Assembly (NCBI RefSeq): GCF_901709675.1
Contig: NC_051091.1
Span: 232,967-296,966 of the forward strand
Source: Syngnathus acus
Taxonomy: Eukaryota; Chordata; Actinopteri; Syngnathiformes; Syngnathidae
DNA: 64,000 nucleotides
Direction: 5' to 3'
The translations under genes were made by a program, and so were the position numbers. Numbering within the stretch: the stretch's first letter is position 1; each line of letters starts with the position of its first letter. Of the stretch, positions 12,548 through 25,400 are shown piece after piece. The notes below the pieces were generated by a model that did no database searches, was not told where the DNA came from, and was given only the letters and a program-made list of their open reading frames with translations.

Positions 12548-15500
12548 CGGGAAGCTCCTAGCAGTGCTACCTTGCCGCTTGAACTGAAAGGAACGCTGAA
12601 GAGTCTTTCTTACGACTCAACGGATGACGCAAAAGTGGCAAGAGGTTTTCAATCGACTCCCCCATTTTGTAAGAATCGGACAATTCCCTCCCTGCAAAAA
12701 TAAACCCGGGGCATATATAATGGACACAATTCAGACCTGCTGTCATGCTAAATGAATTCATTAGAAGAGCTTGTCACTGCTGTATGGTACATTTCTTTTA
12801 GTGCGTGTGCGTGCGTGCGTGCGTTTGGGTTTGCTTAACACGTGTGTCCCGGTTGTTGTTGTTGTTGTTTTTTGTCTTGTTGTCATTCATGGTGTACTCT
12901 TTAGGTGATCGATCCCAGTCAGCAAAGTAGCTGTAGAAAAGCCCTTCTTTCCTCCTTCTGATTATTTTGGGTGTCACAAGCTACATTCCCAAGAGCCAAT
13001 TAGCTGTGCGCTTGCCCGAGTGCTTTCTACCTCAACCTGACAAGACGAGACACGCTTTTATTTCAGCGCGCCAGCTTTGATGCCGACAACATAGTGTCAT
13101 ACTATTCATTTCAAATGTCTTTTGTTTTTGTACCAGAGAGCGAGCGGGAATGAAGCCTGCTCGCTCGCTCGCTCGCTCGAATGAATGGTTTAAGGTACTG
13201 TACTTACAACATACGACATAAATGTGTCATTGAGTTTCTTTGACACATTTTGGGGCTACTGATTCAAAAAGGTTTTGTTCAAGCGCACAGGTCACTTGGA
13301 CCGAAATTGAAACAAACAAATCTACTGCTCTTTCTTCATTTATCTTGTGTTGTCATTTGAAATCCTGTCATATTTTCATTTCATTTCTTCTCATTGAGCT
13401 AATGTGGATGAAATAATCTTCTTTTTTCTCATGTTTTTCACTTTGTGCCGCTGAAGCTGAGCAAGAGTACGTCTCGGTCGGTCGGTCGGTCGGTCGGTAG
13501 GTAGGTACTATGTGCCATTTTGTGACAGAGTGTGCGTATATTAGATGGAAGGTTTTGAATAGAAGCTTACGTATCCACGGCGCTCGCTGCTCGTTGTTTG
13601 GTCTCCATCTTCGCAATCTATTTTGCTTTCGATCGGGCCACTTTGAAGTGGCGACCCTTCGGTAATGTCTTTATTAACCATAACAACAAAGGTGAGACGA
13701 GTGCCGGCCGGCCTGGATGGCTCTTTCCCGCCCGGCCGCCCTTCTAAACGTTGACATGTGTTCTGTGTTGAAGGCATAGCAATAATGAAGTAGCACTAGA
13801 TGCAGCGTCTAATCCGCATTGGTTTTCAAAAGCGTTCAAAGAGACCAAGAGCCACCAGGTGATTTGCAGAAGTGGCCAATGCTTCATGTTCTGTTTAAAT
13901 AATAATAATAAAGTCTGTTTCCATTGGGATTGGTAATGATGCCAACTAAATTTGGATATGTAGAGCAGGCTCTGCAAGGAGCAATTCTAAAGCTGTTTCT
14001 AATTTTGTCTGTTCATATCGTTGTACATAATCTTTTAAATGTTACTGTAGTGATTGAATCTGTTAATTGAGAGCAAGTTGAAATTTGTAGAGATGCTGAA
14101 GTAATAAAATATACTTAATTTTTCTGCTGGCTGTGCTTTTCTTTCAAGACATGCTTGTGTGTGGGTGTGCGTGCGTGCGTGCGTGTCGCTTGAAGTCGTT
14201 TCATTGTGTCTTCCACGCTGGTTTAGTTGGAAAAACAGTGAGCACTTTGTGTGTGTTTGTGCTTTGCCCATTGTTTGTGAAAAGCGAGTGGGAGAAAGAT
14301 GCGCACGGCTCTGAGTACAGCAGACAATAGGCAAGTATTCTGCGATTGGCACAGCTAGCGCTGTTTAGACGGACGGACAAGAGCTGCAAGATATTTGGAT
14401 GATGTTTTGATTTGGAAGCTTGAGAATCTCCCGTCCCATTGTTGATATGAAATGAAACGATGTGAACACTCGTCATCGTACCGGCAACATTGTGACGACA
14501 GCCACATAATGGGGCTTGACACAAGAGGGCTGTCAAAGTCATTTTTGTCGGGAGCCACTGTAGAAGATCTGGCTTGCCTCAGACGGACGGCAAATGTAAT
14601 CATCTCATCATATATCACTTTGTAAATACTGTTTTGTTTCCTGCACTGTTTACATACTTTATCACTGCTGCACTTTGTACTTATCTTATTTCATATTTTT
14701 ATATAGAATGTCACTTTTTATTCAGCCGCAATATCACTACATTGTTGGAAGCCGTATGCAACGTCATTTCGTTTTGTGTGCACCCAGTGTTTACAAAATG
14801 ACAATAAAGTTTGTCTAAGTCTCGAAGATTATCACTTATTATCACTTACAGCACATCGGTTGCTCGCTTTGAAATCAAAGGTCAGCAGGGATTGAAGTTT
14901 GCTTTCAATTGAAATGGAATGCCACGTCATTCCATTCAACCCAATTTCCTTCTTTGTTTGGGGATTTGCCTTGCTGGGGCCTGCTTGCCACTTCTTATGT
15001 TTCATCCAATTTTGAAAGTTGAACGACGTCGTCGTTTGTTCCTCCTCCTATCGGTGCCCTCCCTGTAGGCGTGACTGTCTGACCACCACGAGCCAGTTCT
15101 TCCACTCAGCCCAGTTTCCCCCTCTTTCTTCAAAACCTTTCATCCATCCATCCATCCAGCCTGCACTGTGGCACTTGAGCCTGGAAGTGAGGACTTGAGG
15201 AGTGAGCAGCAGAAAGAACCAAACTTTGCACGCAAAGGACATTTTCGATAGGATACTGTCTGGAAAAACAGGTAACTCAAAAGACTCGGTTCCGTTTGAT
15301 TTTGCCTGTGAAATTTCTCCACTCTCGCCCCCAACAGGAGAGACATTTTTGCAACTCTTTCAATGTGATTCTCCATATCGGAGTTGTTTAGACTGGGACA
15401 GACGGAGCTCCGATCAAAAGGTGCCAGATAGAAAAGAAGAAAGCCACATCGGATTGTCCGCCAGCGACAGAGATCAAGCCTTGCACAAGTTTGGAGAAGG
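12548..15500 (+). other. plxnb1 3' UTR and intergenic DNA up to claudin
   Basis: No conserved protein is seen in any frame. AATAAA signals lie at 12699-12704, 13907-13912 and 14803-14808, so the plexin transcript may end near 12720 or further on. Simple repeats include a GCTC run (13158-13180) and a GGTC run (13477-13498). The stretch 14590-14820 resembles a LINE 3' tail and is listed separately. The probable 5' UTR of the claudin precedes 15501. Confidence 0.6.
14590..14820 (+). mobile_element. LINE 3'-end fragment (L2-like tail), plus orientation
   Basis: The sequence has the layout of teleost LINE 3' ends: a T-rich stretch with 'ctgcactttgtac', then 'gtcatttcgtttt', then a terminal 'aatgacaataaagtttgtct'. 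No reverse-transcriptase coding sequence is attached, so this is a 5'-truncated insertion. Assignment to the L2 clade is from recalled teleost repeats, not from a search. Confidence 0.55.
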
Positions 15501-16592
15501 ATGGCAAACCTGGGTCTCCAGCTCTTGGGTTACTTCCTCGCCTTGGGCGGCTGGATGGGCATCATCTCCACCACAGCTTTGCCCCAGTGGAAGCAATCGT
15601 CGTACGTGGGCGATGCCATCATCACCGCCGTGGGTCTGTACGAGGGGCTGTGGATGAGTTGCGCCTCTCAGAGCACAGGGCAGGTCCAATGCAAGATCTT
15701 TGACTCCATGCTCTCGCTTGACAGTGAGTACAGTACCTGCTTTACTAACGTCATGCGCCTGGCGAGTTAACGCACAACCTTCATTGAATGGATTGAACAA
15801 AACAACAACAACTTATGAAATGAGATTGCTACGTATATCTATCTTGCGCTCTGGTCTACTCTTTGTCGTCACCGTTTTGTAGGGACGTGATCACACAAGT
15901 CCGATCCTTTTTCCAGATCAATGTTTACACGTTGTCAATATGGAAAGAATGAAGTGAGTTGTGACATTGAATCCCTCCCTCCCTCACATTGCATGTTCAA
16001 GTGCAAACAAAGACTTGGACCAATATTTTTAGCATATCATTATCATCGATATACAAATCCACATGGTTTTAGAGCGAGCACTGTGGTGAAAACTCCACTT
16101 GCTACCCACTGCTGAATACTCTGAAGAAAGTTGGATTGTCTTTCTGAATGAATATGGGCTGTGTTTAGGCAAACACAAGCGACGATTCACTCCTTCAAAC
16201 AAACACGCGCACACAAAGAACTTTTGAGCCATCTCCAAAGTGTACTGTTGGAAGCGGAGCACTCATGAGTCAAAACACAATGGAATAGAGCACGTACGTT
16301 GCTAATGTTCACCACACCGCCCTCTGCCACGGATGGCAATGGAGCAGGGCGAGCAAATGCAGCTTGGACCGGCTCGCTTTATTGAGGGAAAAGGGAATTG
16401 GAATGGAGCATGAAGGCAAAACAGACAGGAAGTGGCAAACTCATTTCACAGCATCGCAAAACACCAACAGGACTGACTGACAGACAGACAGGGACGGACG
16501 GCAAACAGAAACCCACCGAGGCAAAGACAGGACCGACGAGAAACAATCCGACAAGGTTGTGACACGCAGACAGGCCTTAAATACTCGACAGG

Positions 16593-16633
<41 letters not shown>

Positions 16634-16708
16634 GCAGGTGACTGTGATTAGTACATCGATTGAGAGTAGACACAGGAAGGGAGGGGCGAGTACACACACA
16701 CACACACA

Positions 16709-16752
<44 letters not shown>

Positions 16753-17713
16753 GACAGACAGACAGACAGCATGACAACCTACACATAATAAAACAACCGT
16801 GACACCCTCAAGTTCACTTCTTCATGTGCGCATGCCAGTAAATGATGTGGAAATATGTTCCTTCCCCCCACTGAGTTATGTGCGGCGTGTAGGCCCTTGT
16901 GTGAAGGAAGGACATTGTTTTTGAGGGTGCAAAAGCGCTCGTATGGTCAAACAGCGTACTTGTTGTGCTCTCTTTGACATTGAATGACTTGAAATGATGC
17001 TTAATCTTGTCCCCCCTGTCTTCAGTCCACATCCAGACATGCCGTGCCCTCATGGTGGTGGCGGTACTGCTGGGCCTAATCGGCATCATCATCAGTGTGG
17101 TTGGGATGAAGTGCACAAAGGTGGGAGACAATAACCCGGCCGTCAAGACGCGCATCGCAGTGACTGGAGGGGCTCTCTTCCTTCTAGCAGGTACAACTTG
17201 ATGCTTTGGACATTTCGAGCATTTTCAACAAACGGGATGGAATACTATACATTTGGTAGCTATTTGAATGAACTGGATGGGTGGAGGGAGGGAGGGAGGG
17301 ATGGACGGATGGATGGATGGATGGATGGTTCTCAAGCTTTTCCCTTCTCTTCTCACAGGTCTGTGTACATTGGTTTCCGTTTCCTGGTATGCAACGCAGG
17401 TGTCTTATCAGTTCTTCAACCCAAATACCCCAGCCAATGCCAGGTATGTTTCAAAGATTCCCTCATCTACTTTGAACTCTATCAATCTTCAAGTGGTTCT
17501 TAATGTTTTTAGCCGTGCTGAAATCTGAGTATTTAGCGAGTCGTCGTTCAAAAGCCTAATCAATTCAGCCCAAGACCTGCGTTGTGTTGTATTTTGTTTT
17601 GGTTTGTTGTATTGTGTTTTCCAAATGTTTTCTTTCTTTCTTTTTGTTCTATGGGTGGAAGTCACTCTACATATTTAAAGGCCTTTCTTTCTTTCCTTCT
17701 TTCCTTCTTTCCT

Positions 17714-17784
<71 letters not shown>

Positions 17785-18012
17785 GTCTTTCTTTCTTTCT
17801 TTCTTTCTGTCTTTCTTTCTTTCCTTCTTTCCTTCTTTCCTTCTTTCCTGCGCAGGTATGAGTTTGGCTCAGCCCTCTTTGTGGGCTGGGCAGCAGCAAG
17901 TCTGACTATTCTCGGGGGCTCCTTGCTGTGTTGTTCCTGCTCCAAAGAGGACTTGCACGGCCAGCAGTATTACCGCCAATCGCAGCCTTCCACAGCTCGG
18001 GAGTATGTGTAA
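15501..18012 (+). CDS. cldn19: Claudin-19-like tight-junction protein
   Basis: Four-transmembrane tight-junction protein that shapes paracellular ion permeability. Four coding exons: 15501-15723, 17026-17190, 17359-17443 and 17856-18012, all with GT-AG borders and consistent phase, giving 209 residues, a normal claudin length. The first extracellular loop carries the claudin signature G-L-W with two cysteines (residues about 49-64, ending [12 protein letters not shown]). Hydrophobic segments lie at about 8-28, 80-100, 118-140 and 160-182. The C terminus EYV is a PDZ ligand for ZO proteins. The N-terminal [18 protein letters not shown] and the A-V-G-L-Y-E-G-L-W context are closest to claudin-19 as I recall it, with claudin-1 and claudin-7 clearly more distant. 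The last intron ends in a long CTTT tract. Vicinity to p3h1 and C1orf50 supports cldn19. Confidence 0.88.
15724..17025 (+). other. cldn19 intron 1
   Basis: No conserved coding sequence was found in this 1.3-kb intron. It contains a GA run (about 16597-16632) and a CA tract that passes into GACA units (about 16693-16768). Confidence 0.7.
17640..17850 (+). repeat. Dispersed repeat fragment plus (CTTT)n tract, copy 2
   Basis: The same roughly 41-base segment as at about 530-570 is followed by about 160 bases of CTTT and CCTT units. It ends at the cldn19 exon 4 acceptor (CGCAG at 17851-17855), so the microsatellite supplies the polypyrimidine tract. Confidence 0.8.
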
Positions 18013-20732
18013 CCCTTAGCCATCAAAACAAAGTTTGCTACGGAAGATTACAGACAACAATTTACAAACTCCACACTAAATATCCAGCACTAAAACGTCA
18101 AAGTCCTTCTGAGAATAAGCTAATCCAGCAGGTACACCAAAGGCTCATGTGTTTGCAGGCGATCGACAGGTCGAAAATGTGTTTCGTCGTGTTTATCTGA
18201 ATCCAAGCACAAGTATGACTAGGTAATTATAGAACGGTGGACTTAAACAAAATCCAATTACAGCGATCCCTCGTTGATTGCTGACAATTGGTGAAAATCC
18301 GCAATGTGGAGTCAATCTTTTTACGATATCCGCACGAGACGTTTATAATAGTCTTTGAAACACTTGATTGTATTTTGAAACACTTTTGAAACATGAAACT
18401 CTTCTTTTAGCAACATTCTTTACGGCTTGACTAAAACCCAGTCACTAAAAAATCACGGCTCCGCAAGATTTGTTCAAGACTTCAGGCAGCCCATTTCTGC
18501 CTCGGCTTTCTTTCTTTAGGCCAGAAAAGCGCAAGTACAAAATGATGGCAGATGATGGCCGGAAATATTCAATAGCTCCAATTCAAAGCTCAAGTCACCT
18601 GTTTGAAATGTTTGTTCTTTTTCTAGTTGAAGAATTGAACGCTTTTTTTTACCATATAACCGACCTGATATCATATCAAAAGTCAAAGTCTGCTTTATTG
18701 TCAATTTCTTCACATGCCAAGACACACAAAGAAATCGAAATGACGTTCTCACTATCCCACGGTGACAAGACATAGGACACAATAGGGTTTCAAGCTTTCC
18801 GATTCACCTCTACTTAGTACATAGATTGGATTGTTCATCCATCACAGGCACTTTTGATAGATTGTCTCCACTTCTGTCTTTTAATACTATTCTTCTCTTA
18901 CTTCTTCTCTCTAATTCAGGGCAGAGTTGTTGAGTGAAACTAGTTTCCCTGACTGATCTGCTTTTTATCAAGAATTTTCCGACTGCCCGACTACTCTTTC
19001 TTCTTTTTCCTGTCGCCTTTGACTCACATACAGTATTTGACAGAATAATATTGAAGTTGTTATTACTTTTCAATTGTGATATCATGACATGACCAAATCT
19101 GCTTTGTTGGAACCTTATTATTCTCCATTTAAATGAAAACAAAAGCCAATTTGAGCCAATCATATGTTTTGGGATGGCAAGCATACAGGATCATGCCTCG
19201 CTCTCTCTCTCTGTATGGTTTCGTTTGCCTGCGTGGCTGCCTGCCTGCCTGTCTGTCTGTCCCACCCCCCGGATAGATTGGAATGTTTATCTTTTGTTTC
19301 AATGTGTTAACAAATAATCAATGACAGAATAACAGTTGTCACCTACCTGTCCTGCCTCAGTGCCTCACGTTTGGTGAAAGAAAAACATGACGTATCACCT
19401 GATTATAGGCCTGTTTCTTTCACAATAAAGTGGATTAGCTCAGCCCACCAATGCCTTCTTTTGTCTTCTAACTGACATTGCCAACGCTTCTCCTTCAAGA
19501 TCAACAAGCATATTGGCCACCAGATATCACTTTTGTGCAAGCGGCTTCACATGGCAGGCAGGGCTGCGAGGGAGGGCCCGGCCCGCTTGTTATTTCTCGT
19601 CAGCGGGCGGGCAACCTATTTGCCGTGTCCTTTGCGACATTCTGTCTCGCAAAAGCTGCAATCGCATTTCCCACAGTGGCTTTCCTTAACTTATCGGAAT
19701 CAAAGCTCACACTGTACTGTATTTTAAATTGAAACTTTTAATCACACTCAAAATGAGGTGAATGATTGGATTGGACAGGCAGAAAAGATTTTCAATCAAG
19801 ATACTTTATTTCGTTTCTTAAAAAACAAACATTAAAAAAAATAATATAGAACTAATACAATGAACAAAAAAGATCATCCACAAATTTGAGGAAGAAAAGA
19901 TGCATTCTTTCAAAATAAAATAAAATAAACTAGGTGGTGCCTGCATGGTATAAATGATTAAATGGCTACAGTGAGACTGCAGAGATTGTGCATGGTTAGA
20001 AACCTTGAAGCAGAAGCAACCATGAATGAAGGTAGGCAATTGGAAATAGAAAATTGGGCATGAACACATGCTGGCCTATTAAAAGTGAATGAAGAATGCC
20101 TTATGAAACAGCAGACCTATCACAGTGATCGATGAAGTACATTCAACCAAATGAATCCTTTCCAAAATTGCAAACTTTATTTTCTTTTATTCTCTCGGTT
20201 TACCGCTCCACCCGCAAAGCACAAAATAAAAGACGACAATAAAAGACAACCCGGCGATACATTTACCAATGTAGCAATGGTAAAATGAAACGGTTTTTTG
20301 TTAAAAGGAACATGTCTGGAAATTTAGCGCCTCACAGCAACTGCCAGGAAAAGAACGAGACTTGCATTTCAAGGAGGGGAAAAAAAAAGAAAAAAGAATG
20401 AAATCTGTTGCGTACGCAGGACGGATTATCGAGGAACCACAAACAAATATCGGTAGATTTGTTTCAGAAGCGTCAGAATGTTTTCCTGTTGGAAGGAAGG
20501 AAGGAAGGAAGGAAGGAAGGAAGGAAGGAAGGAGGGAGGGAGGGAAGGTCAAAAGAATGGCTCACGTGGGATATCAGACGATGGTACGGGTCGGCTGTGA
20601 TCCATGCTCGAGGTGAGTCGAGAGAGGGGGGAATAAAACAGAAGTCAAGCACATCTAGTCCAAACCATGTATCCAGGCCACCAAGAGGACAAAAAAACCA
20701 AACTGAACCATGAAAAGCGTATGAGAAATGAT
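18013..20732. other. cldn19 3' UTR and nucks1 3' UTR (converging genes)
   Basis: No coding gene is seen. The plus-strand cldn19 transcript probably ends after AATAAA at 19424-19429. The minus-strand nucks1 3' UTR has reverse AATAAA signals at 20177-20182 and 19805-19810. Bases about 18680-18785 resemble a LINE 3' tail in minus orientation (TTTATTGTCAATTTCTTCAC reads as a GACAATAAA tail on the other strand). A GGAA repeat lies at about 20494-20540, inside the presumed nucks1 3' UTR. Confidence 0.55.
18680..18785 (-). mobile_element. LINE 3'-tail fragment, minus orientation
   Basis: A short stretch matching a dispersed teleost repeat I recognise (phrases such as 'cacaaagaaatcgaaatgacg' and 'cccacggtgacaagacata'), ending on the minus strand with TGACAATAAA. 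It is an isolated fragment downstream of cldn19. Confidence 0.5.
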
Positions 20733-20775
20733 CTAGTCTTCCCCAGAGGGGGCTTCCTCCTCCGAGCCACCTTCC

Positions 20776-20810
<35 letters not shown>

Positions 20811-22356
20811 CTCCTGCTGCTGCTCCTCCTCCTCCTCTCCGGCACCTTTCTTTGTCATCTTGGGGGCAGGGGAGGATTCTTTCTTCTCAGCTTCCCCCTC
20901 TTCCTCCTCCAAGGGACTCTCAGGATCATCTTCCTCCTCTTTGGGTGAACTCTTTTCCAAAGCCTTGGTGGTGGTGTGGCCTTTGCCCTTAACTTTCATG
21001 GGGCTAGGGTTGACTACAAAGGCAGCGACAACAACTGTTAGCGCATTGGACGACCGACCGAGCAGCCCAGCCCGTTTTGACAGTGTTGGCCAGGCAGGAA
21101 GGGCTCAAAAACAACCATTGTCCTTCCTTACCTGTAGCCTTTAATCTGGGTTTGGGAGATTTCTTCTCCTTGTCCATTCGGCCTCGTCGAATAACCTTCT
21201 TGCTTCTCTTTTTGGATTGACCGTAGTCGCTGTCGTCGTCATCTTCCACCGTAAAGTCCTCATCGCTGCCAGATTCATCAGCTGCAAAAAGAGACATGGT
21301 GTCACTTGGCAAATGGGTCACGCTCCATAAATGCCACTTGGAACATCCCAAAACTCTTTTGGGTGGGTGGGAGCAATCCATGTGCTGACATAGCTGCAAA
21401 GAGCTCATTTGCAAAATAGGAGCAGAAAAGGAAGGAAAAAGCAAATCGCTGTACTCTTTGGTAGGTAGGCTTGCTGGATACAAGGACTTTGATTCACTTC
21501 TGTTTATTGCTTTGGGTGGGTGGGGTTTTTCTCTTCTTTCTTCAATGTATGCAATTTGCAGCTTCTGCAGGTCACTTGAATGCAACACGACTGTGAAGAT
21601 AGTTTGCAAAAGTGTCCAATGCCAAGTAGCACATGGAAATGGTGAAGCTGATTTCACTCATTCGGACTTCATTCAACTCTTGTTAAGTTGAATTGAAGCA
21701 CAAGATTACAAGTGTGCATTGGATGACAAAACGAGCGCTAGATGAGCGAGCGGGAACTCAACAAAGACATTTACAAACATTTGCAATGTTTGGGTCAGTG
21801 GAGCCCGTCCGTCAGTGATACGATTAAGAGGCGAGCAAATGAGGCCGTTTCAGCGATACACATTTATTTTGTTCAAATGCGTTGCTAGATAAGTTCAACC
21901 TTCCAAATGACTAACATGTGCTCATTTGTGTGTCTAAGTCAACAAAGGCCATAACGATTGAGGATTGCATCTCTGCTATCGTTTGGACAATTGTCGTTCA
22001 TTTCCATGACTTGGAGAAGTTGACAGATCTCTGCACAACTCCGGTTTCCAGACGCTAACAGCAACTCCGATGTGGTATTTCATCCTAGACTGCCAAGCCC
22101 GTTTCCAAACAATAAGGCCACGCGCAACTCTGAAAGAGAACAACAGAGAAAACCCATGTCAAATAAAAAACAATTCTTTGAATGATAATATCTAACTGCC
22201 AATGAAAACAGAGGCAGTTGCAGGTGGTCAGAATGAGTGGCAGTGGCTACTTTTTGGGCCCTGTCGAGCTGAGAAGGGCACGGCTCAAATGTATACAGAT
22301 GAACGTCCCAAAAGTCCCAATGATCATCGTCTCACACACACACACACACACACACA

Positions 22357-22400
<44 letters not shown>

Positions 22401-25400
22401 CACGCACGCACGCACATCTGGGTGTGGTGAAATTTGTCCTCTGCATTGAACCCATCCCCGTGTGATTTAGATGTATTCTTTTCATTAAAATACCTTGGGT
22501 CCAACTGCTGGAGGTCGGTCTCCTGTGAGATGATTATTTCCATCTCCTGAAATCCTCATCTGGATGAAACAATGTCAGACGAAGCAAAGCAGGTCGTCGC
22601 GGCACTTGCGGTTGTAGCGGGTTGGAGGTGCCCGGCGGCTGTCCGTTTGAGGAAAATCAAGCGGCCGGAAAAGGTGTTGCCGCTTCAGCGTGCGGCCATA
22701 GCTCACCATACCGCCGCACGCATGGTGTTTGTCCACCATGGTACCCATATCAGAAATAAAGGCTTTGGCATCAACGTTCTATTTTGCGCCACGCTGTCTC
22801 ATTGGGAGACGGCGGTGAGAATGTCCTCATTGTGTCAAGCCCAATGTACAGGCGGCAATAGTATGGATGCATGTATGTATGTATGGATGGATGTATGGAT
22901 GGATGTATGTATGTATGTCCGCACCTGCTCTGCGCCAATCAGTGGCAACTCCAGAGTGAGTGAGTGAGTGAGTGAGTGAGTGAGTGAGTGAGTGGAAGAG
23001 AGTCCAACCCTTAGAACACTTATGATGATGTCAATAGTGTTATTTAACAGTGGGCGGCACTTCAAAACTACTTGAATCATTTCCCCCCCCCCCCCCCCCC
23101 ACATTTCATGTTCATCTTCACACATTTCAAAGGTTTTGTCTTGATGTACTTACGATCAAGGTAGGGTTCCTCTTGGTCTTCGTGTTCTTCGTCCTCACTG
23201 CCTCCGTCGCCCAGAAGGATCTCTCTTTGTTTGGACACAGCCTTGGAAGCGGCCTGACGTACCGTTCGCTTTCGGCTGAGCTCCTTGTCGTCGTCGTCAT
23301 CGTCGTCGCTGCAATCTGCAAACGTCACACCAAAATATTTGCAATGCAAATAAGAAAGGTTGAAATGCAATCAATGAATTTGGAGGTGACAAATTTCATC
23401 AATAGCTACATTGAGAATCAATAATTTCGAGCCATTGTTTTTATTTCCCAAATCCTCCAAGTTTACCCGAATCAAAGTAAATATTCTTGGATTTCACACC
23501 GTTGACACATTTTGCCACACAACACATTACCTGTGTCACGTTTTCTTTTTGGCGTCCTTCTGCTAGGCTTCTCAATCTTGGGTTTCTTGCCTCTTTTGAT
23601 TTTCTTTTCTTCATAATCGCTTCCTCCATCTTCTTCCTCGCCAAAGTCATTTTCTTCGTCGTCACTACCAAAGTCATCTGGAAGACCAAGGAAGTCCACG
23701 TCCAGTTTGTTAGCGAGCGCTTTGCAAATCATTAAGATGAGCACAAGTCGTGGACTTACCAGCAGAATCATTTTTGGATTTGGAGAGTTTGTCCTCAGAG
23801 TCCTCACTGAAACCAAGAATCAGGAAAAGAACAGAACAAACAAAAAAATTGAATCAAGACATAGATGGGAGTTTGGAAATGGCATGTATTTGAATACAAC
23901 CAGAGAGCTACCATTGATTAGTTTCTTTTTTTTTTCTAAAAGTACCAGTATTTTTTGCTATGGTCTCATTTTTGCCACCTAAAATTAGTAGCCACACTTT
24001 GTGCCAAGCATTATTTTCCTTAGCTATCAAAATCCCTTTGCGGCCATGGGAGATTGTTGCAAAAATAACGGCTAATTGGGACCGATCTTAAAATCCTATT
24101 CCACAGTGTTTTGTCTGCTATCTGGCCGGCCATACAGCAAGCAGCTTCTTTTGTTGAGTGACTGATGTGTAAAAGGCTCCATTTGGGTGTCCTTACCTTT
24201 CATCTTGTGAATTCTTGGAGCTCTTGTGCTTCAGCTCACGGGGTGCCGCACTACGCACCTTCTTGGGATTAGAGTCACCGTACTCTTCATCTACACAGAA
24301 CAACACTAGCCACGTAAATAGACCATCCATCCATTTACGACTTGTTTTCTCCCTTCCAACGTAGCTGACGTTTTGCCTCTCTATTATTTGATCACACTTG
24401 GACTACTTCATTATTATGAATGCCCTGAGAATGAAATGACTTGGATGGATGACAACGTTGCATTTTCCATATATGATCTGAAAGCCCCACCCATGAAGAA
24501 TCCGAGTGGGAAGAGACAAAAAAGTGAAATCTCTTACCTGCATCGTCAGACTCGTTGAATTGCGAGTAGTTCACCACTTTTCTGTTCCTGTAAGGACAGA
24601 AGGAGAAGAAAATGATTTACTCGCTCCACAACTTTTCACAAGCGCCTTGTTTCATTGAAATGGAGCCCTCCCTGTACAATAGCATAGGAGAAGGAAATGT
24701 TTTATAGGAAGTCATTTAAGAAAAAAAAAAGAATACTCTGTCAATACAAAAATACCAGCTCACACTGGAGCAAATAGAAACATCATTCCAAAAACATTTG
24801 AGAGCTTAAACTTGTGGCTTTCACAAAAACCTGAGTTTATTTCTATAAACATGAAATCTATTTTTTACAAATTCTATCTTGATACTCGGGGACGGACGGG
24901 TGTGATTAAAACGAGTCCTTCAAATCATCTTCTCCTCAAATACCTGGATGCAAAAGATGCCGTAAGACGAAAGGAAAAGATCTCCCGGACGTGTCGAAAA
25001 ATTCAAGGCGAGCGCATTTGAATTCCCGTGTTATTGTGAATCAGCTGTTTATTAGCAGTGTCCCCTCTCTTGGTGCAAGTTCCAAGCTACACTCAGTCGC
25101 TGCTGACAAGCTCGTTCCGTGTTATGAAACAAGGTGGGTGAAGAGCTGCACGTTATTCACGTTATCATTGTCTCTTCTTGCGAGCAAGCCAGACGACACT
25201 GCCCTTTCTCCACTATCTAGGAAGAAGAGAAAAAGACACGTGCACGTAATGCCTCAGTTGACATGATTGACAGCTGCCAGTGGACCTGTGCCGATGGATG
25301 GATGGATGGATGGAGGGAGGGAGGGAGGGAGGGTGACGTGAAGCCGCTCCAAGACAAACAACAATATTTATCTTGTAGTCCGACAGTCGTGAACGGCAAA

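Noticed and set aside
17582-18012. Plus-strand frame joining a CTTT repeat to the claudin C terminus
   Set aside because: It reads through intron 3 into exon 4; the claudin phase and acceptor show the repeat is intronic.
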